A DNA stretch of 64,000 nucleotides from Caprimulgus europaeus. Its lineage: Eukaryota > Chordata > Aves > Caprimulgiformes > Caprimulgidae. The notes under the pieces are model-generated. The model worked only from the letters and a program-made list of their open reading frames with translations, had not been told where the DNA came from and ran no database searches. The translations under genes and the position numbers were made by a program. The stretch is from positions 52,585,537 to 52,649,536 of the forward strand of contig OU015525.1 in assembly GCA_907165065.1 (NCBI GenBank), read 5' to 3'. Shown piece after piece: positions 48,901 through 62,540 of the stretch; positions within the stretch are counted from its first letter, which is position 1; each line of letters begins with the position of its first letter.

Positions 48901-51205
48901 CTCTAATGGAGGCCTCGATTTGATTGTTAATTTTAAACTGGCCCATCAGTCTTGAGAAAATAATGCATGTATTGCAGGATATTACTCTGCATTTTGAGGA
49001 AGGTCTTCCAGGCATACTGAAAAGAGGCATTATAGAATTTACTTTGACACTATTCTGCAGACCATCAAATACTAATGCAGTATCTTCTGTAGAACAAAGG
49101 GAACTGATTATAAAGAGTTACAAACTGAAGAGCATCAGCCTGTCCTTCCTCAGATGTTGCTGACAAACAGCTCTTGATGTTATTGGTATTAACAAAACAC
49201 AGTGAAGGAGACCCCTATGGCCTCTGCTTTCAGTATTTAACATCCTACTGCCATAATGATGGGAAAAAATAGTACCAAGATATTTATATGGAAGCTTTAA
49301 ATTGAGTTTATTTTTAATAGTAAATAAGAATGCCTATTACCTATTTCATAACTGATTAAAACAATGCACAGAGCTATTGTGCAATGTGTCCTGGAACAAA
49401 ACTTATGACTTACTAAGGAAGGGTATCCTGACATAAAGGCAGGAGCTTTCACATTTTGATGCCATGTGTGACAGCTGGATTGTGATGCTACCTATATGCT
49501 TTCTATTACACAGATACTGTCGATTAAAGCATAATTAGATTTTCCATTGCTATTCCCTCTACATGCATGGTATGCCTCAAGTCATTATCACTTTTATTAA
49601 AACACAGCAGTACTGTATCCCATGTCAGCATTTAAATGAAGTATGAGGATATATAACAATATAATTAACAGTATTCCCAATGAATGGGGCCTTGAAAAAC
49701 AAAGAGACGCCTTGATGGGAATGATTCTGCACTTGAGGCCTATACACAGCAATCACTAGGGCTTTTCATCTTTCTTTTTTAAAGTGAATTGACAAGCCTG
49801 ATGGAAGGATAAAGAGAGAGAAACTACAATTTTGAAGCTTCATTTTTATTCAAGACGTAGCACAAGGACGTCCAGAGGCAGCCTAGGAAACAGGAGATAC
49901 AGTCAGAAATGAAGCCTGATTTAGTAGCTGAATCATTTTATTCTTTTTGAGGTTCTGCGCAGTACCTCACATGAGGGCCTCTCTCCTGACTCATGTCTTT
50001 CAGAACTTTACAAATAAAAACAAGACAGAGCCCCAAAATAAAAAAAAATACCAGTAAGTTTGTATCTTATATTAAAACCTGTGTACTTTCTGCTCATGCA
50101 GCAAATACGTCTGTGTATTTATTTACCTTGGACAAGATGAAAGGTCACTTATTATGTGCATAATAAGCTAATCTCAATTGTAATTACACTGCAGAAAAAA
50201 ACCCTTCATTTGAAGGTTAACTAGATTCAAAACAACCCAGTTCTCATCAGGGTGTTGCATTTATTTCAATTAAGTCAATCAACTTAACAAGGATTTAATT
50301 AAAAACAAGTTAGCAAGTCAGAAGAAGTATTTGAAATGTAATTAATAAATATTTTAAATAAGTAAGATGTAGCTAAATCAAATATATGATTATAAATGTA
50401 CTAGCCTATTATTCCTTTACAGGCATTTGCTACTGATCAACAACAGAAAGCTCTCCACCTTGGGAATCCTGGCATGCAGTTCAACCTTGCAAAGACAAAT
50501 GAACACAATGCCCAGGAGATGTAATATTGAGCTTTCAAAGAATTAGGTAGAGAGATTAGTACCTATTTCCATTTGTTTCACCAGAGGGAGAACCCAAGGT
50601 TTGCCGACACTTTCTTTGCTCTATTTCACCCATTGCTGTTGGTACAAAATAGCTGTTCAAGGAAGTTAACAAAACATAAAGTGCCTTTTCACTGAACAGA
50701 CACGTTCTGTTAGTTGTGCAGTTTCTTTCCTATGCAAGCATTCTGTGAGCTGGCGGAGCAGAGAGCAAAGCCCTAACGAACAAAACTAAACAACCGTCAA
50801 TATGAAGAAGCTAGTGTTCATGATGGCCATGTAATCTCCTAAAAAGCATCAGTAATTTACATCAGATGTGTTCCCATTCCATGCCTTTCCATTGTCTTTT
50901 GGACAATTATTCATCTCATGCTTGGGCTTTGGAGTCTAATAATAAAGCTTAGACCTCTGCCACCCACAGTGTCCTTTAGTGTTTCCCATGGATCTCTCTC
51001 CTATGTAATACCATTATATTCTTCCCCTTTCTTCTGGGGAAGCAGCACCCCCCATCCCCCAAACCCCCAAAAACACAGAAGCAAGATTCCTGTTCTCCTT
51101 AAGCCACCATTAAAAATACTTTAATCTGCTGTCACCAGTGAAGACCAATTTAATTATAATACTACAGATGTAAACATATTTCAAGTAACTACACTTTTAA
51201 GGAAA

Positions 51206-51265
51206 GAGCATATATATATTATATTATTAGAGCATATATTAGAGCATATATATATATATTATATG
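51206..51265. repeat. agagcatatat tandem and AT-rich repeat
   Basis: Three imperfect units, each starting agagcatatat, are separated by TA-rich runs. Confidence 0.9.
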
Positions 51266-52032
51266 AATTAAAGTTTTTGTCTATTTCCATCGTTTGCAAC
51301 TGACTGAGCACATTTTCTTTCATGTATCTGACACATTGAGAGCAGAAGCACAAAGATTAAGACAAGAATGATCAAAAGTGTCAGCTCCTTTTGGGCAACC
51401 AAATTTGAGAAGCCTATGCGTCATCTTTCAGATTACTTCATGTTTTATTGCACTTTTCACCTTCAGATCACAGTTCCTATTAAACTTGCCCCAGCTACAG
51501 CTGTAAGTGCTCCAAACTTAAGCAAATCAACTCATAGTTCCTGATGTGAAGCCCTCAGAAAATAAGCAACACAGAGTGAGGAGCTAGGCTTGGGAATTTT
51601 TGTATTTACATGATTTTTGCAGCATCATGGAGGACTTTGGGGCAGAGCCAAAGTTGAAACCCGATTAGCCACATCACAAACACAATCCTCTTGGCATCCT
51701 CTACTTTACTTACTACGAGTTGTCCCCTCTATATACAGTCCTAATGCAAATCCACTTTATACACTGAACTAGCAAAGGTTTTGTGGAAAGTAGGGGGAGA
51801 GCCTCTTTAAGTATATAATTAACCAGACGCATCATAATGTGTACGCACAAAGGTGCTAAATTAATCCTATACTCAATTATATGCCCAGCATTCCTAAGTT
51901 GTAAGCGCTTGACTTCATGGGTTTCACAACTACTTGTCAGAAAGGAAAGGATATTGACTTGAATAATGAGTGCAAGTCTAGAGAATGACATTGAACAGGC
52001 ACTCTGCAGTCCCCTTCTTAACAGCTTCTAGC

Positions 52033-52053
52033 TTTTTTTTTTTTTTTTTTTTT
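52033..52053. repeat. poly(T) run, 21 bases
   Basis: An uninterrupted run of T, the longest homopolymer in the window. It has no recognisable retroelement body on its minus-strand upstream side. Confidence 0.95.
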
Positions 52054-54244
52054 GGACACTACCACCACCCCAGCATGTGCACCTATCTATAACTCAGATG
52101 TCCCTATCTATAACTCTGCTCAGTTCCTTCCATTTTTTTTGCCAACTTCTCTCAAGGTTAATGAAACAACTTAATCCATTTCTTCAGAAAATACTGGATG
52201 GGAAATGAGGTGTTCTTTGAGAGCTCTAAAATTTCAAATTATTCCAAGTAAGCGATCTAAAGCAGAGAGAGCACAAGAACACGGTTCTTTTATGATACTG
52301 ATATTGCACCATCCACTTGACAACCTGCGGAGAGCAAGACCTCTCTACAACTGATACCGCCAAACTATTTCTTATCCCTTTTCACCCAGATTACTTTGGA
52401 ACCAAGCTGCTGTAAATTGGCAACTGCAACTTTCACTTTAAGCCTTCCTATTTCAGTTTTACTGAAGATACTATGTTAGAAATATTTTGAAAAAGGCTAT
52501 GCTGAATTGCAACAAGTTACATGTATGCATTTACAAAAACCCCAAGTTATGTATGGTGGTCCTCTAGAATGAAAAACAGAAAAAGTTTTGTGAGTCTTGG
52601 TATCAGTTTGCACCAAACCCATTATACTGTGCAGTGAACTTTTCAAGGACTTAAGTGGAATACTTCCAGAAAAGTGCATCCTAATATAAATTACCTCATG
52701 ATAATGGTGATTCCTGTAAGAAGATGTTTTCCTGTTTTGTCAACTGGATATATTTTGTCTGGTCTATCCATACGCCCATATGTCTGGGAAATTTGTGATT
52801 TTATCAGAGACAAAGGAAGAAAACAGTTGTATGTGTTCCTTGTCAAAAATACTGGCAAATAAAGTACTGGCTTCACCTCATCCACCTGGATACTTTGGCT
52901 CCTCTATTCCCTCTTCTGCCCATCCCAGCAGAACAAAACAAAATTAATGGAGGATCCAACACTACTGTGCTATACAGAGGGAATTCTGCTATTCCTGGGA
53001 AGAAAAACAGAGCACTGAATGCCTTCTGTTCCCTTCCCAGACTTAATCATCTGGATAGAGCTTGTATTTTTGTTTGATTTCTTCCATGCCTTGTAGCAGA
53101 AAGAAACATATTGCCCTGAATAAGACAAACACAAAACAATCAAAGATGACTGGACATAGTACAGAGTATGATTATTTTTCCTTTTGCCTCTTTGACTCAG
53201 TTTATTGCTGCCTACCTTATATTGGTTTACGAAGCAGCACTGGAAAAAAAACTAGTCTCGTCTTTAGCCAAGATAGTATGCCAGTTTGTGAGCCAGTTTC
53301 CCTCTCCTTTCAGATAATTCTCAAAACCACAATGCAAGACCCAGTAGTTCTAATACAACAATTTGCACAGTGAAAGATGCAGTGTTTTTGAGTTATCTAT
53401 GACAGGCACCAAATCTCTACAGGAATATTATCTGATATTTAAGCCGGCTTTTTTGTGTCTTCTCTGAGGCTCCATGCGGATCAAATCCTTTCTCCTATTT
53501 TGAAGCAACTTGGCAAAGAAATGGAGAATAATGAGTAGCAGGAAGAGAATAGATATTTTCATGAACTGAACCCATTTTGTTTTAGTGTTCCCCTTACTCC
53601 CAACTGTCAAATATAGTCAAAACATGATGTAAACCAAAGCTTTGCCTCTCATTCAGAGGTAGTTAAAGATATCCCCAGTACCATGTTATTGAAAGTCCTC
53701 AACATCTACAGCCCCAACATCCATGGAAACTCTCTGAAGTGCAGCATATTTTTAGCTGATCTAATATTCTGCTAAAGTAAAATAGTGAAGTTTGCTTTAA
53801 TGTTGGTCTCACGTCTTTCACCTAAATCTGCAGCTCATCGGTCTCTGTGCAAAAGGGCATAAAGACCAGGTAAAACTGTTTCAGTAAAACGCTATCAGGT
53901 AATAGGGAGAATTTTAGTACATGGTTAACATACTTTCTTGTTAGGAACTGCTTAAAAAATAGGGAGTCCCAGCAAAAGTACAGAAGAGGCATTTTTCTGC
54001 AAAAGGATGACAAACAAAATAACAGAAGGGATATTAAGACATCTGGCTGACTCTTGCTCTGATGAAGGATACATATATAGACTTTTTTTTTTTTTTTCTA
54101 ATCTGAAGTTTAAAATCTTCAGTGAGGAAGAGTGCAAAGATAGCCTGCTCTCTTTCTAGCAATACCTTATACAATGACAGATGTTGACTGCTCTCCCCAA
54201 TTAAATACTTTTTACAAAGTAAATTTAAAATAAAAAATTTGCCC

Positions 54245-54680
54245 ACAGATGTATTTCTAGATCTTTAACAAGCTCTTACGACCCAAAAGACCTTCTTCAA
54301 CCACTGCTTAAAGTGCAGTGTCCACAGCTAGACACAGCAGTACATCTGAGATCTAAGTGACATTCATTTAGTTGCATAGACCGATTATCTCCCCACATTT
54401 CACAGAAGAGTAACACTGGCCTTTTTTGTAACTGAATCATATTGACAGATTTCCATTCAGCTTGAGGTCCATACAAATGGACCCTGTTACACTGGCTACA
54501 TAGCTAGTCATTCCCCACGATGCTTTTGTGAGTCTCAAGTTGCCCGAAAGCAGCACTTCAAGTTTGCATTAAATATGTATCAAGTTTAAATTAAATATAT
54601 ATCAAGTTTAATCTTGTTGCCATTATGATACACGTATCAACTCCCTTATCAAGAACCATGTTTTATCTCCCAACTGCCCC
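54245..54680 (-). mobile_element. ancient L3/CR1-type LINE relic
   Basis: On the plus strand the sequence reads as the complement of old amniote CR1/L3 ORF2 DNA: cagtgtccacagctagacacagcagtac, then ggccttttttgtaactgaatcatattgac, ttcagcttgaggtccatac, ctagtcattccccacgatg, and cagcacttcaagtttgcattaaat, ending near aatcttgttgcc. The order of these blocks is what identifies it. The decay is heavy and no frame remains. A 22-bp tandem duplication (54558-54613) lies inside it. Confidence 0.65.
54558..54613. repeat. 22-bp tandem repeat, about 2.5 copies
   Basis: Units at 54558-54579 and 54580-54601 (both starting tcaagttt and ending in a TA-rich stretch) are followed by a partial third from 54602. It arose inside the ancient LINE relic. 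Confidence 0.9.
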
Positions 54681-55754
54681 ATCGACGCACTGGTTCCTGG
54701 GAAAGGAACTGCTCTCCCTGTTTCCCACAGATGACTATGAAGCACTGAAGTGATGGACTGCAGAAATATTCCTTTTAAACCACCCTAATTGATCAAAAGC
54801 AGTACTGGTCCCATATCTATCTTTAGCTGCTGAAGCTGAATAAACATGAAGGAAAACACTACAGCACTTCAAGGGAGATAGTAAGAGCTGCACAGTGACT
54901 GAGCGCACCGTGTTTTCTAAGCAAAATTTGTTCCCAGGGTTTCCCCAGCAGGAGGAATACTCACAAAGGGCAGTAAAGGAATTGTATGTTTGGACCTCAA
55001 GCATCACGAGACACAAAGGCTAATGGAAAAAAATTACAAATATTTTCAGTTTCAGGTGAAAATATGAATAATAATAATAATTAAAAAAAAATCAGCTTTG
55101 TCACTTAAAATAAAACTGCTCCTTAACAGGAAAGAAAAATATGTTCAACAACCATTCCCTCACTACTACTCATTTTCACTTAGACTCAAAATGAGAAGGA
55201 TGCCACTGACAAGAACACCATAACCATCCATTATATCTGACACTGAGATAATTTACTGTATATTAAAAAGAACTGTTCTGGCTCTTGTATACAGTGGTGT
55301 CAACCTTAATTGCTAAGATGCACTGAATAGCTCTTCTAAACATAGCAACAATTTACATTTTAAAAACAAATCAAAGACACAAACAGGTGGAAGCACTCCA
55401 CAGTGCCATACGAGACCCTCATTCCTACAGCTGTGAGCCAGGATGAGTGGACATCCACTAAAATAGCTTGGGAGTAAAAGAAAACAAGTACAGTGTTAAA
55501 TCCTGAGTGTCCCAAAGAAACAATACTGCAGGCTTTGTTCCAAAATAGTGAAATATGGTTGCAAATGAAAGGATTTTACAGCCTAAAAAATGGCGCGTAC
55601 AAATAAGCCACAGTTACTACATTATATCCTCATAGACAAACTGGGGAGACATGGTGGAGGGCAAACCACACTAAAATAGGCTTACAGCTATTGATAACAA
55701 CATCTAATCACTGACAAATGCAAGGATTACTTGGGTGAAGCTCACAAGAGCTGA
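54681..55754. other. no gene recognised
   Basis: AT-rich sequence with an aat/A-rich low-complexity patch near 55064-55091. Confidence 0.5.
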
Positions 55755-56215
55755 TGTTCAGTATGTATTATTTATTATTTTTATCAGTGAGTTAGAAGAT
55801 GGGACAGGGAGTATGTTTTATTAAATTCAGAGATCACAGTAAGCTGGGAGGGATTACAAGCATTTTGGGGGCCATGGTTATAATTCAAAAGGCGTTCAAG
55901 AAAACAGAGAAACCGTCCAAAAGCTGCAGCTCTCTTACAAATATGTACAACACACTGCAACAATACAGGAATGCTCATTCGCATAAATTCAGGATAGAAA
56001 TTCAGCAAAGGTTTGACTGTCAGAGATTCCACAAAACAGGACCTGATGGCTACTATTTATCACAAAATGAATGTATGTCAACTGTGGTTGTACTCTTAAG
56101 TAATAAAAATCCAATCAGTCATCCCACTGGGATGTATAATCAGTCTACATATGAGACTTGAAGTAACTTTCTGTTCTCCTACTAAGATCCTGAGAGACAC
56201 TAGCAGTCTCTCCCT
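55755..56215 (+). mobile_element. ancient CR1/L3-type LINE relic with RT-region homology
   Basis: The DNA follows an old amniote CR1 reverse-transcriptase region: tatttttatcagtgagttagaagatggg, then attaaattcagagatcacagtaagctgggagggatt, gggggccatggttataattcaaaagg, acaggacctgatggctac...cacaaaatgaatgtatgtcaac, and cactgggatgtataatcag. In the open frame 55799-56161 the box normally reading [11 protein letters not shown] appears as KFRDHSKLGGI, so the catalytic Asp pair is lost. Internal deletions are evident. This copy is far more decayed than the other plus-strand CR1s. Confidence 0.72.
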
Positions 56216-59008
56216 GGAAATTTCAGTGGGAAGTCCATGAGGAAGGGGCTCTGCTGACCTTGGTCAGACAGTAAAGGAAGCTGCCTGAAAGCAGTCAAAA
56301 GCTTCAGCTGATCAAACTCAATTCACCCATGGATTAGGTAATTCTTGCAACTCTTGACAAAAATTCCTGTTAAACAGAGATAAATGGTAAAATTGGGGAA
56401 AATGTATCTGGAAAGCATAAACAGCTAATGTGCTCTCTTTTAGACTGAATAAGTCACTGTGCAGGAATGCTGCAGCTCACACCCTTGATGTAAAAGAATT
56501 TTGGACTAAAAGAATAAAGAAAAGGGGATGACCTTTTCTTTTTTTTTAAGAAAAAAGACAGAAAAAAGAAAAAAGGAAGGCTCCAGGTGGATTGATCGAT
56601 ATCACTGTATCCTTTCTAAAAGAACTGAAACCCTATAGGGGTTGCAAAGAAATGTGGCTGGGGAGGAAAAACAGCAAGAGTGGAAATGAACAGATGGGAG
56701 ATAAACGAGATACAGCAGACTGGCTGACGGAGCAAAGCAGCAGAGTGAGCAAGAACAACTGGCAGAACAGGCAGCTAATGGGAGCATTCAGCAATGGTCC
56801 TGGTTGGCAGGGAATGGCTGGAGGTAACTAGTGTGAACATCAAGGTCAAACAGCATTGCTCCAGCAAGGTGTCCCAATACAACTGATAAATGGCAATCCA
56901 CAGGGCTAAACAAAAAAAACCTCAATACCTCTTTCTGCAGCAAGATAAAACCTGCCCCTAGATGGACTCTTTTTACTGAAGTTTGTTCAAATCAATTTAT
57001 CCCACAGACTGGTGGCTGTAGCTCAGCATCAAGGTAATCAACTATCCCACTTCTCTGATGATGTTGCACTGCAATCAAGCATTTGGTGCTCATGGTACAC
57101 ATGGAGCATAGGGTTGGTTTGTGCATGAGTGATGCACCACAGATGTCCAGAATGATCCATCCGGGAAGGGAACAACTGTGCAGAGCAAAAGCAGGTGGTC
57201 TTTACCATGCCGGGCCTCTGAGGCTACACACATGCCATGGAGAGGCAGTATACCAGTGTGCCAGGATAAATCAGGCATGGAGTAGAAGAGGACCTTGATA
57301 AACAGCCTGAAAAACTGTTAGATGCCTATGAGAAAGAAACACTTTCTCAGCAATCTTGGCAACATTTCACAGACAAACAAAAGCAGCACTAAACCATGAT
57401 GTTATTGAAATGTGAATCAAGACTGAATGCATGAATGTTTGTGATGTTCTGCTGCAGACTCAGACTGGAACTCACTTGGGAAGTTTTGCAGTTTGGAGTT
57501 TTGCAATGCAGTATTATTCCCTGTTATAACATATTACAGTCTCTTTGTGAATGACCATATTCAGCTCACACAAACTGACTTTAGCCATACAGCTGAATGA
57601 ACACTCCTACACTGCCATCACATCATGGTTTATTGGCACTTCCTATTGGCATGTTAAGTGTCATGACTAATATCTGCTTCAAAATATTTGTTTTCTTTGA
57701 TTCTTCTCCAAAGGGAGAATTCTGCACGGAAAGTATCATCTGCTTTGGCAAGCAATAGTATTGGGAATTTCTAGTTTTAATTTAAAGAGCAAACAAAGTT
57801 AGATGTGTTGTTAATGCTCTTTTGAAGCCAAGTCCTCCTCCTTCTGCTTGGAAGAAAAGGTGGTGAGGCTTACATTGCTCAGATGAAACACAGAGTAAAA
57901 CTTCACAGAGAAAAAAGAGCTTCTACAAAACTTTTTTATCTTACATGGATAAGGCTTTGTTTGTGTGGAGGGAGGAAAATGGGGACAAAAAGAAGGAGAA
58001 AAAAGACAGCATAGGTTTACTCTGCAGAAGAAATGCGCAATTTACAAAGACGTTCAGAAACCCTTGATTAGCAGAGAGTAAAATTAAGCAATAAGCTATA
58101 CTTCCAGATAGCACAGCTAAAACCACCTGTCTGGCATCTCTAAATCTTCTAATTATTATCCAGCAAAATGGAGTAGCAACTATTGTTTTTTCTTGTTTTC
58201 ATAAAGGCTTAGAAGTAATTGTCCTTGATGTATTCTTGAAAGCTGTTAGCAGAGATTTCTGCCATCTGTACATCCATAGCAGGTTTTTCATTTGTTGTTT
58301 TAAGAGAATGAGACAGTACTGGACTTTCCAGAACTTTAGATTTCTTTTTATGGAATCAAGAAAAAGTAGATGGTATGTGCAAGACCCCTAAAATAAGGAT
58401 TTTGTTTTAAAATGGATTAATATAATTTACATCGCATTTAAACCTGCATGCATAGACTTAGATTGTATTATGGGTTAAACATCACACACAAGCCTACATT
58501 AGGAGCAAGGAGGAAATTCTGCCATCCATTTTCCCACACAAAACACTCTAATTATGTACATGCAGATTTTACCTGACAATCCCTCTTCTAACACCCAGTT
58601 GTGATTCTTATTTATAGTTACAATGACATCTACCTTACATAGCCTGTTTGAATTATTTAGGATAAACAATGAATATGATCTATATAAATGAAACAAAAAT
58701 ATAGACCAAGATATATTTATCTATAGAATCACAAATAACTTAGTTAAAGACAAAAACAACTTTTGGCAAATTTCCACAAGGAGATCTGCACGCTCTTTTT
58801 TTTTTAAATTATATGTATAATTGTTGATGAATTTACCAGGTATCTAAATACTTGGTAAAACTACCCTTACATAAATCCCAATGTTCTTTATTGAGGAAAA
58901 AACCTCCAAATCCAAACTTGCTACCTTTTCCAAAAGTGCCCATGATTTGGATTTACTTTTTATAGGTTGTGACTTGTAAGCTTTTTCTTGCCCATAGAAT
59001 AAAATCTT

Positions 59009-59025
59009 AAAAAAAAAAAAAAAAA
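59009..59025. repeat. poly(A) run, 17 bases
   Basis: An uninterrupted run of A with no recognisable retroelement body upstream. Confidence 0.95.
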
Positions 59026-61290
59026 TAGAGTCCTTCCTTCCAGAAACTGAGTTTACATATATGAGTGGGCAGCTCTCACCACTGATGCCAGCAGGATTCT
59101 CAGAACAGAACCTGTAGAAGATTCTTGAAATAAATGAAGAAGACAGCCACATAATTGTTAGCTACAAGGATGCTCAAAGCAAAAGGAGGCCTAGGCTTCT
59201 GTTTCTGTAGCTATTTGCAGACACATTTTCTGACTTAATTATAGCAAATAACCCTATCTTCAATTTTATATATGGCAGATAACTAAGTTATAAACATGCT
59301 GAAAAAAACCCAGTATTTCCCCTGTCAGGCCTAAATCTTTCCTTAGGAATTAATACCAGGAAGAGTTGGAAAGAAACAAAAGTTTTATGAAATGAGATGA
59401 AGTACAGAATTCACATACTTAGATCCCTTCTTGAAGCCAACAATTTCTAATAGGTTTCTTAGTAAAACAGATTTTCATACTTGAGCGTGCATGCTTGAAT
59501 TTTATGGCTATTTATATTTCCCTTTGCTTCTTCTTATCCTAATTATTATTATACAAGTATGGAAGCACATGATAATTCAATACTAAAATAACGAAGCCAG
59601 CTTTGCTAAAAGTTTGCTAACTACATGGGAACTACACAGTGATCTTGAAGTTTTTCCAAGTCTTTTTTTGGAAGACAATATGGAACCAACAGACCTAAAA
59701 TGTTCTATGAAAACTAATGGATTTTGTTGAATGTAGATGCAAAATCAACTTGTTATAGGTAAGTTTAAATTATTTCCTTTCAAAAGCAGCAAAGCAAATA
59801 ATAGACTTTTGTTGTTTTGACTTAGTATTACTTCAGGGTTGAGTCAAGGACATTTAAGCTAAATGCTACCTCTTTATCCAGCTTCACTGGGGACACCAAT
59901 GCCCAGAATCATTAATACCAAGGCAACAGAAAAATGGAGAAGACCTGATTTCCACTAACCCTCAAAACCAAAATATGTATCAGCAATTTATCAATTGTGA
60001 TTCCTATGACAAATACATAGCATAAATTATCAAATTGTCTCAGTTTTACTGGTATTTTGTTCATTAAGATGAAGTTGGCTAGCCTTCACCAAAAAATACA
60101 GGCCACAGGGACAAAAAAAGGAGTCAGCAATTGTACCAAATGCAAAAAATGCATACCATTGCGTCTTTTTCTTCTATGGCAATACACTTGGGTGGAAGTA
60201 ACATTAAAACAATAAAACTAATTAGAGCATTTAATTTTTCTGTTGGCAAGGCCAACAGAAAATGTCATCCTAAGTTCAGACAACGTCACAGTAAGTTTAC
60301 CTGTGATTCCTGTCTACTATCGTATAGCAAATAAGCTTTAAAAGATAATTTTTAAGTGAATGCACTCCCACTAAAAGGAATAGGGTGGAAAGGAAGGATG
60401 GAACAGAACACTTGGGTGATAGTTCTATGCTGGAAACTGGCTATCGAACACTAAAATACATGAGCTATCCATCATAAATGCTTTTTTCACTGCTGGCCAT
60501 AATGCTAATTTACAGGAGTAATCGCAGACACTTCAACTCTACAATCGAACTCTAACAACAAGCTGAACTGGTAAAGTATGTTTCACATCTGAAGCTTTTA
60601 ATTACAAGTACTTGTTCAGTCTTGTTAATTATGTTCTGCCTTCTCCTTCAAAAGAGAGGAAAAGAAGGGGGGGGAAAAAAAAGGAAAAGAGAAAAGGCAG
60701 CAGGGACTAAAAGCAGAAGCAGAACCACAGTGTTCCAAATTCTTCAGTTGACACATTTTCTCAAAATTCATTTTTAATCAATAAAATCTGCACATTCTTT
60801 ATCAGCTTCCAGACATATGTAGAGCAAAGCAAAATATTGGGGTCAGCAAGAGAAACCTAGGATATGATTTTTCAAAACCACTGCATAATTGTACTTTTAG
60901 CTACACGTGTTAATAGCCAGAGAGATGATAAAAAAATTATTTTGCAGCAGATCTTTATAAATAATGACAGAGTAACTACATTAATTTAAAGTTACTATTA
61001 AATTTCCTGCTGATTCTACCTGCCAGAGCACAGAGGATTACGTGGACCTCAAGGTCCTGTTTCTCCTTCAAAGTAGCCTCCTTTTCCAAGCCTCTGAAAA
61101 ACTGCTATGAAGAGGCTGCATTGAAGACAACACTGAAGTTGAAGGGTGTCCCTCATAACTTCAAAGGCAAAACACTCTAACTTGCCACAGCACAGAGAGG
61201 ACAAACTACCAGCCCACCACTGGTAACTTCCTACCAGACCATGGTCAAAATACAGTAGCATTCAAGGGGTTTTCCTCAGAGAAGGACCTT

Positions 61291-61318
61291 CACTTACATA
61301 TTTACACTTACATATTTA
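61291..61318. repeat. 14-bp perfect tandem duplication
   Basis: The unit cacttacatattta occurs twice back to back (61291-61304 and 61305-61318). Confidence 0.97.
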
Positions 61319-62499
61319 TCGTCTTCTGAGAGCCACCAAAAAAACCTCAGTTTAGAACACATTAATAATAAAACAAGAACTAAATCTGCAGCAGCTGTGA
61401 AAGTTCTAACCTTACTCATAATGAAGCAGGTGCCAGCAAGAAGGTACTGCTCAAAGTCCAGGCAAATCAAATATCATCTTATTCACAGAAACTCCTACTC
61501 ACAATTCAGCTGCAATCATCATGCCTGAAGTAAACCTACCCACAGAAAAACCCCAGTTTGATAATTTTAAATGTACTCTTAATGAATAACTCACAAATTC
61601 TGCATTAATGGCAATGGATTTAAAAATATCTGTCAGATCTTCTAATATGATTGTACTATCCATGCTCCTAAGGAACACAAGAATTGTTGCAATGGCAATT
61701 ATATTTCAGCTATGTATTTTCTCTACGTAAGTACTAATAAATGTAGAATTTATGCAAAAGGTAAATTACGTCCATATTCTTTAAAATCTCAATAGGAAAA
61801 TACAATTTTATTCACAGAATATTCAATTTTAAAAATTGCTCCTCTTTTATTTGGAAATTCAACTCTGTATTATATTAAATTATCATTATTATTGAATAAT
61901 TGACTTAATTTGTTATACTCAGATATCGAGTGTAGAGCAACAGGTTAACAGGAAACATTTACTAGCACCCTGTGTCACTTGAGAGATGTCACATATCTGA
62001 TTCCTTGCATGCAGAAGTGCCATAAAATTATACATTAATTGGCCTCATAAACTGTATGTATACTGTCTCTGCTTAATTCTTCAGACATACTCCAGAGGAG
62101 CAATCTTCAAAATTTACAGCACTCTAGCAAATCATACTGATTTCAGAATTAGTATGATATTAAATTATTCAAAAATTCTGAACTGAAACTCAGAAATTAC
62201 AGTGAGTTCTGACAAAAATCAGTTTCAGAATCATTCTTGTGCAGTACCAGGTAGTCACTGAAGTCAAATGAGTGTCACAGCTGGCTTTGTATCATGTTAT
62301 CATGAGACCCTACGCAAGCTCTCTGATGCACTCCAGTGAAAGGCTGTTCTTTTTCCACAATGGAAATAGATTATATTCTGGTACTAACAACTTTTTGAGA
62401 GCAGCATTTTGAAGCTGCTGTTGAGGTGGTGTTGTCAAGCTGATACAAAACTTCCTAAGTCCTTTTGTCTTCAAGAAGAGGTAACAACAGCAATAGAGT

Positions 62500-62540
62500 A
62501 AAAAAAAACTAACTAACTAAAATAAAAAACAAACAAACCA
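62500..62540. repeat. A-rich aact / aaac simple repeat
   Basis: A-rich stretch with short runs of aact, then aaac units. Confidence 0.8.

Larger units (their letters stand above)
45936..54244. other. 8.3-kb stretch without a recognised gene
   Basis: AT-rich unique-looking sequence with simple repeats at 51206-51265 and 52033-52053. A 134-codon minus-strand open frame (46042-46446) has a T/A-rich, hydrophobic translation with no recognisable domain. No CR1 or LTR is evident. Confidence 0.5.

Noticed and set aside
50148..50167. 20-bp near-palindrome (9-bp arms, 2-nt centre)
   Set aside because: AT-rich and close to chance expectation.
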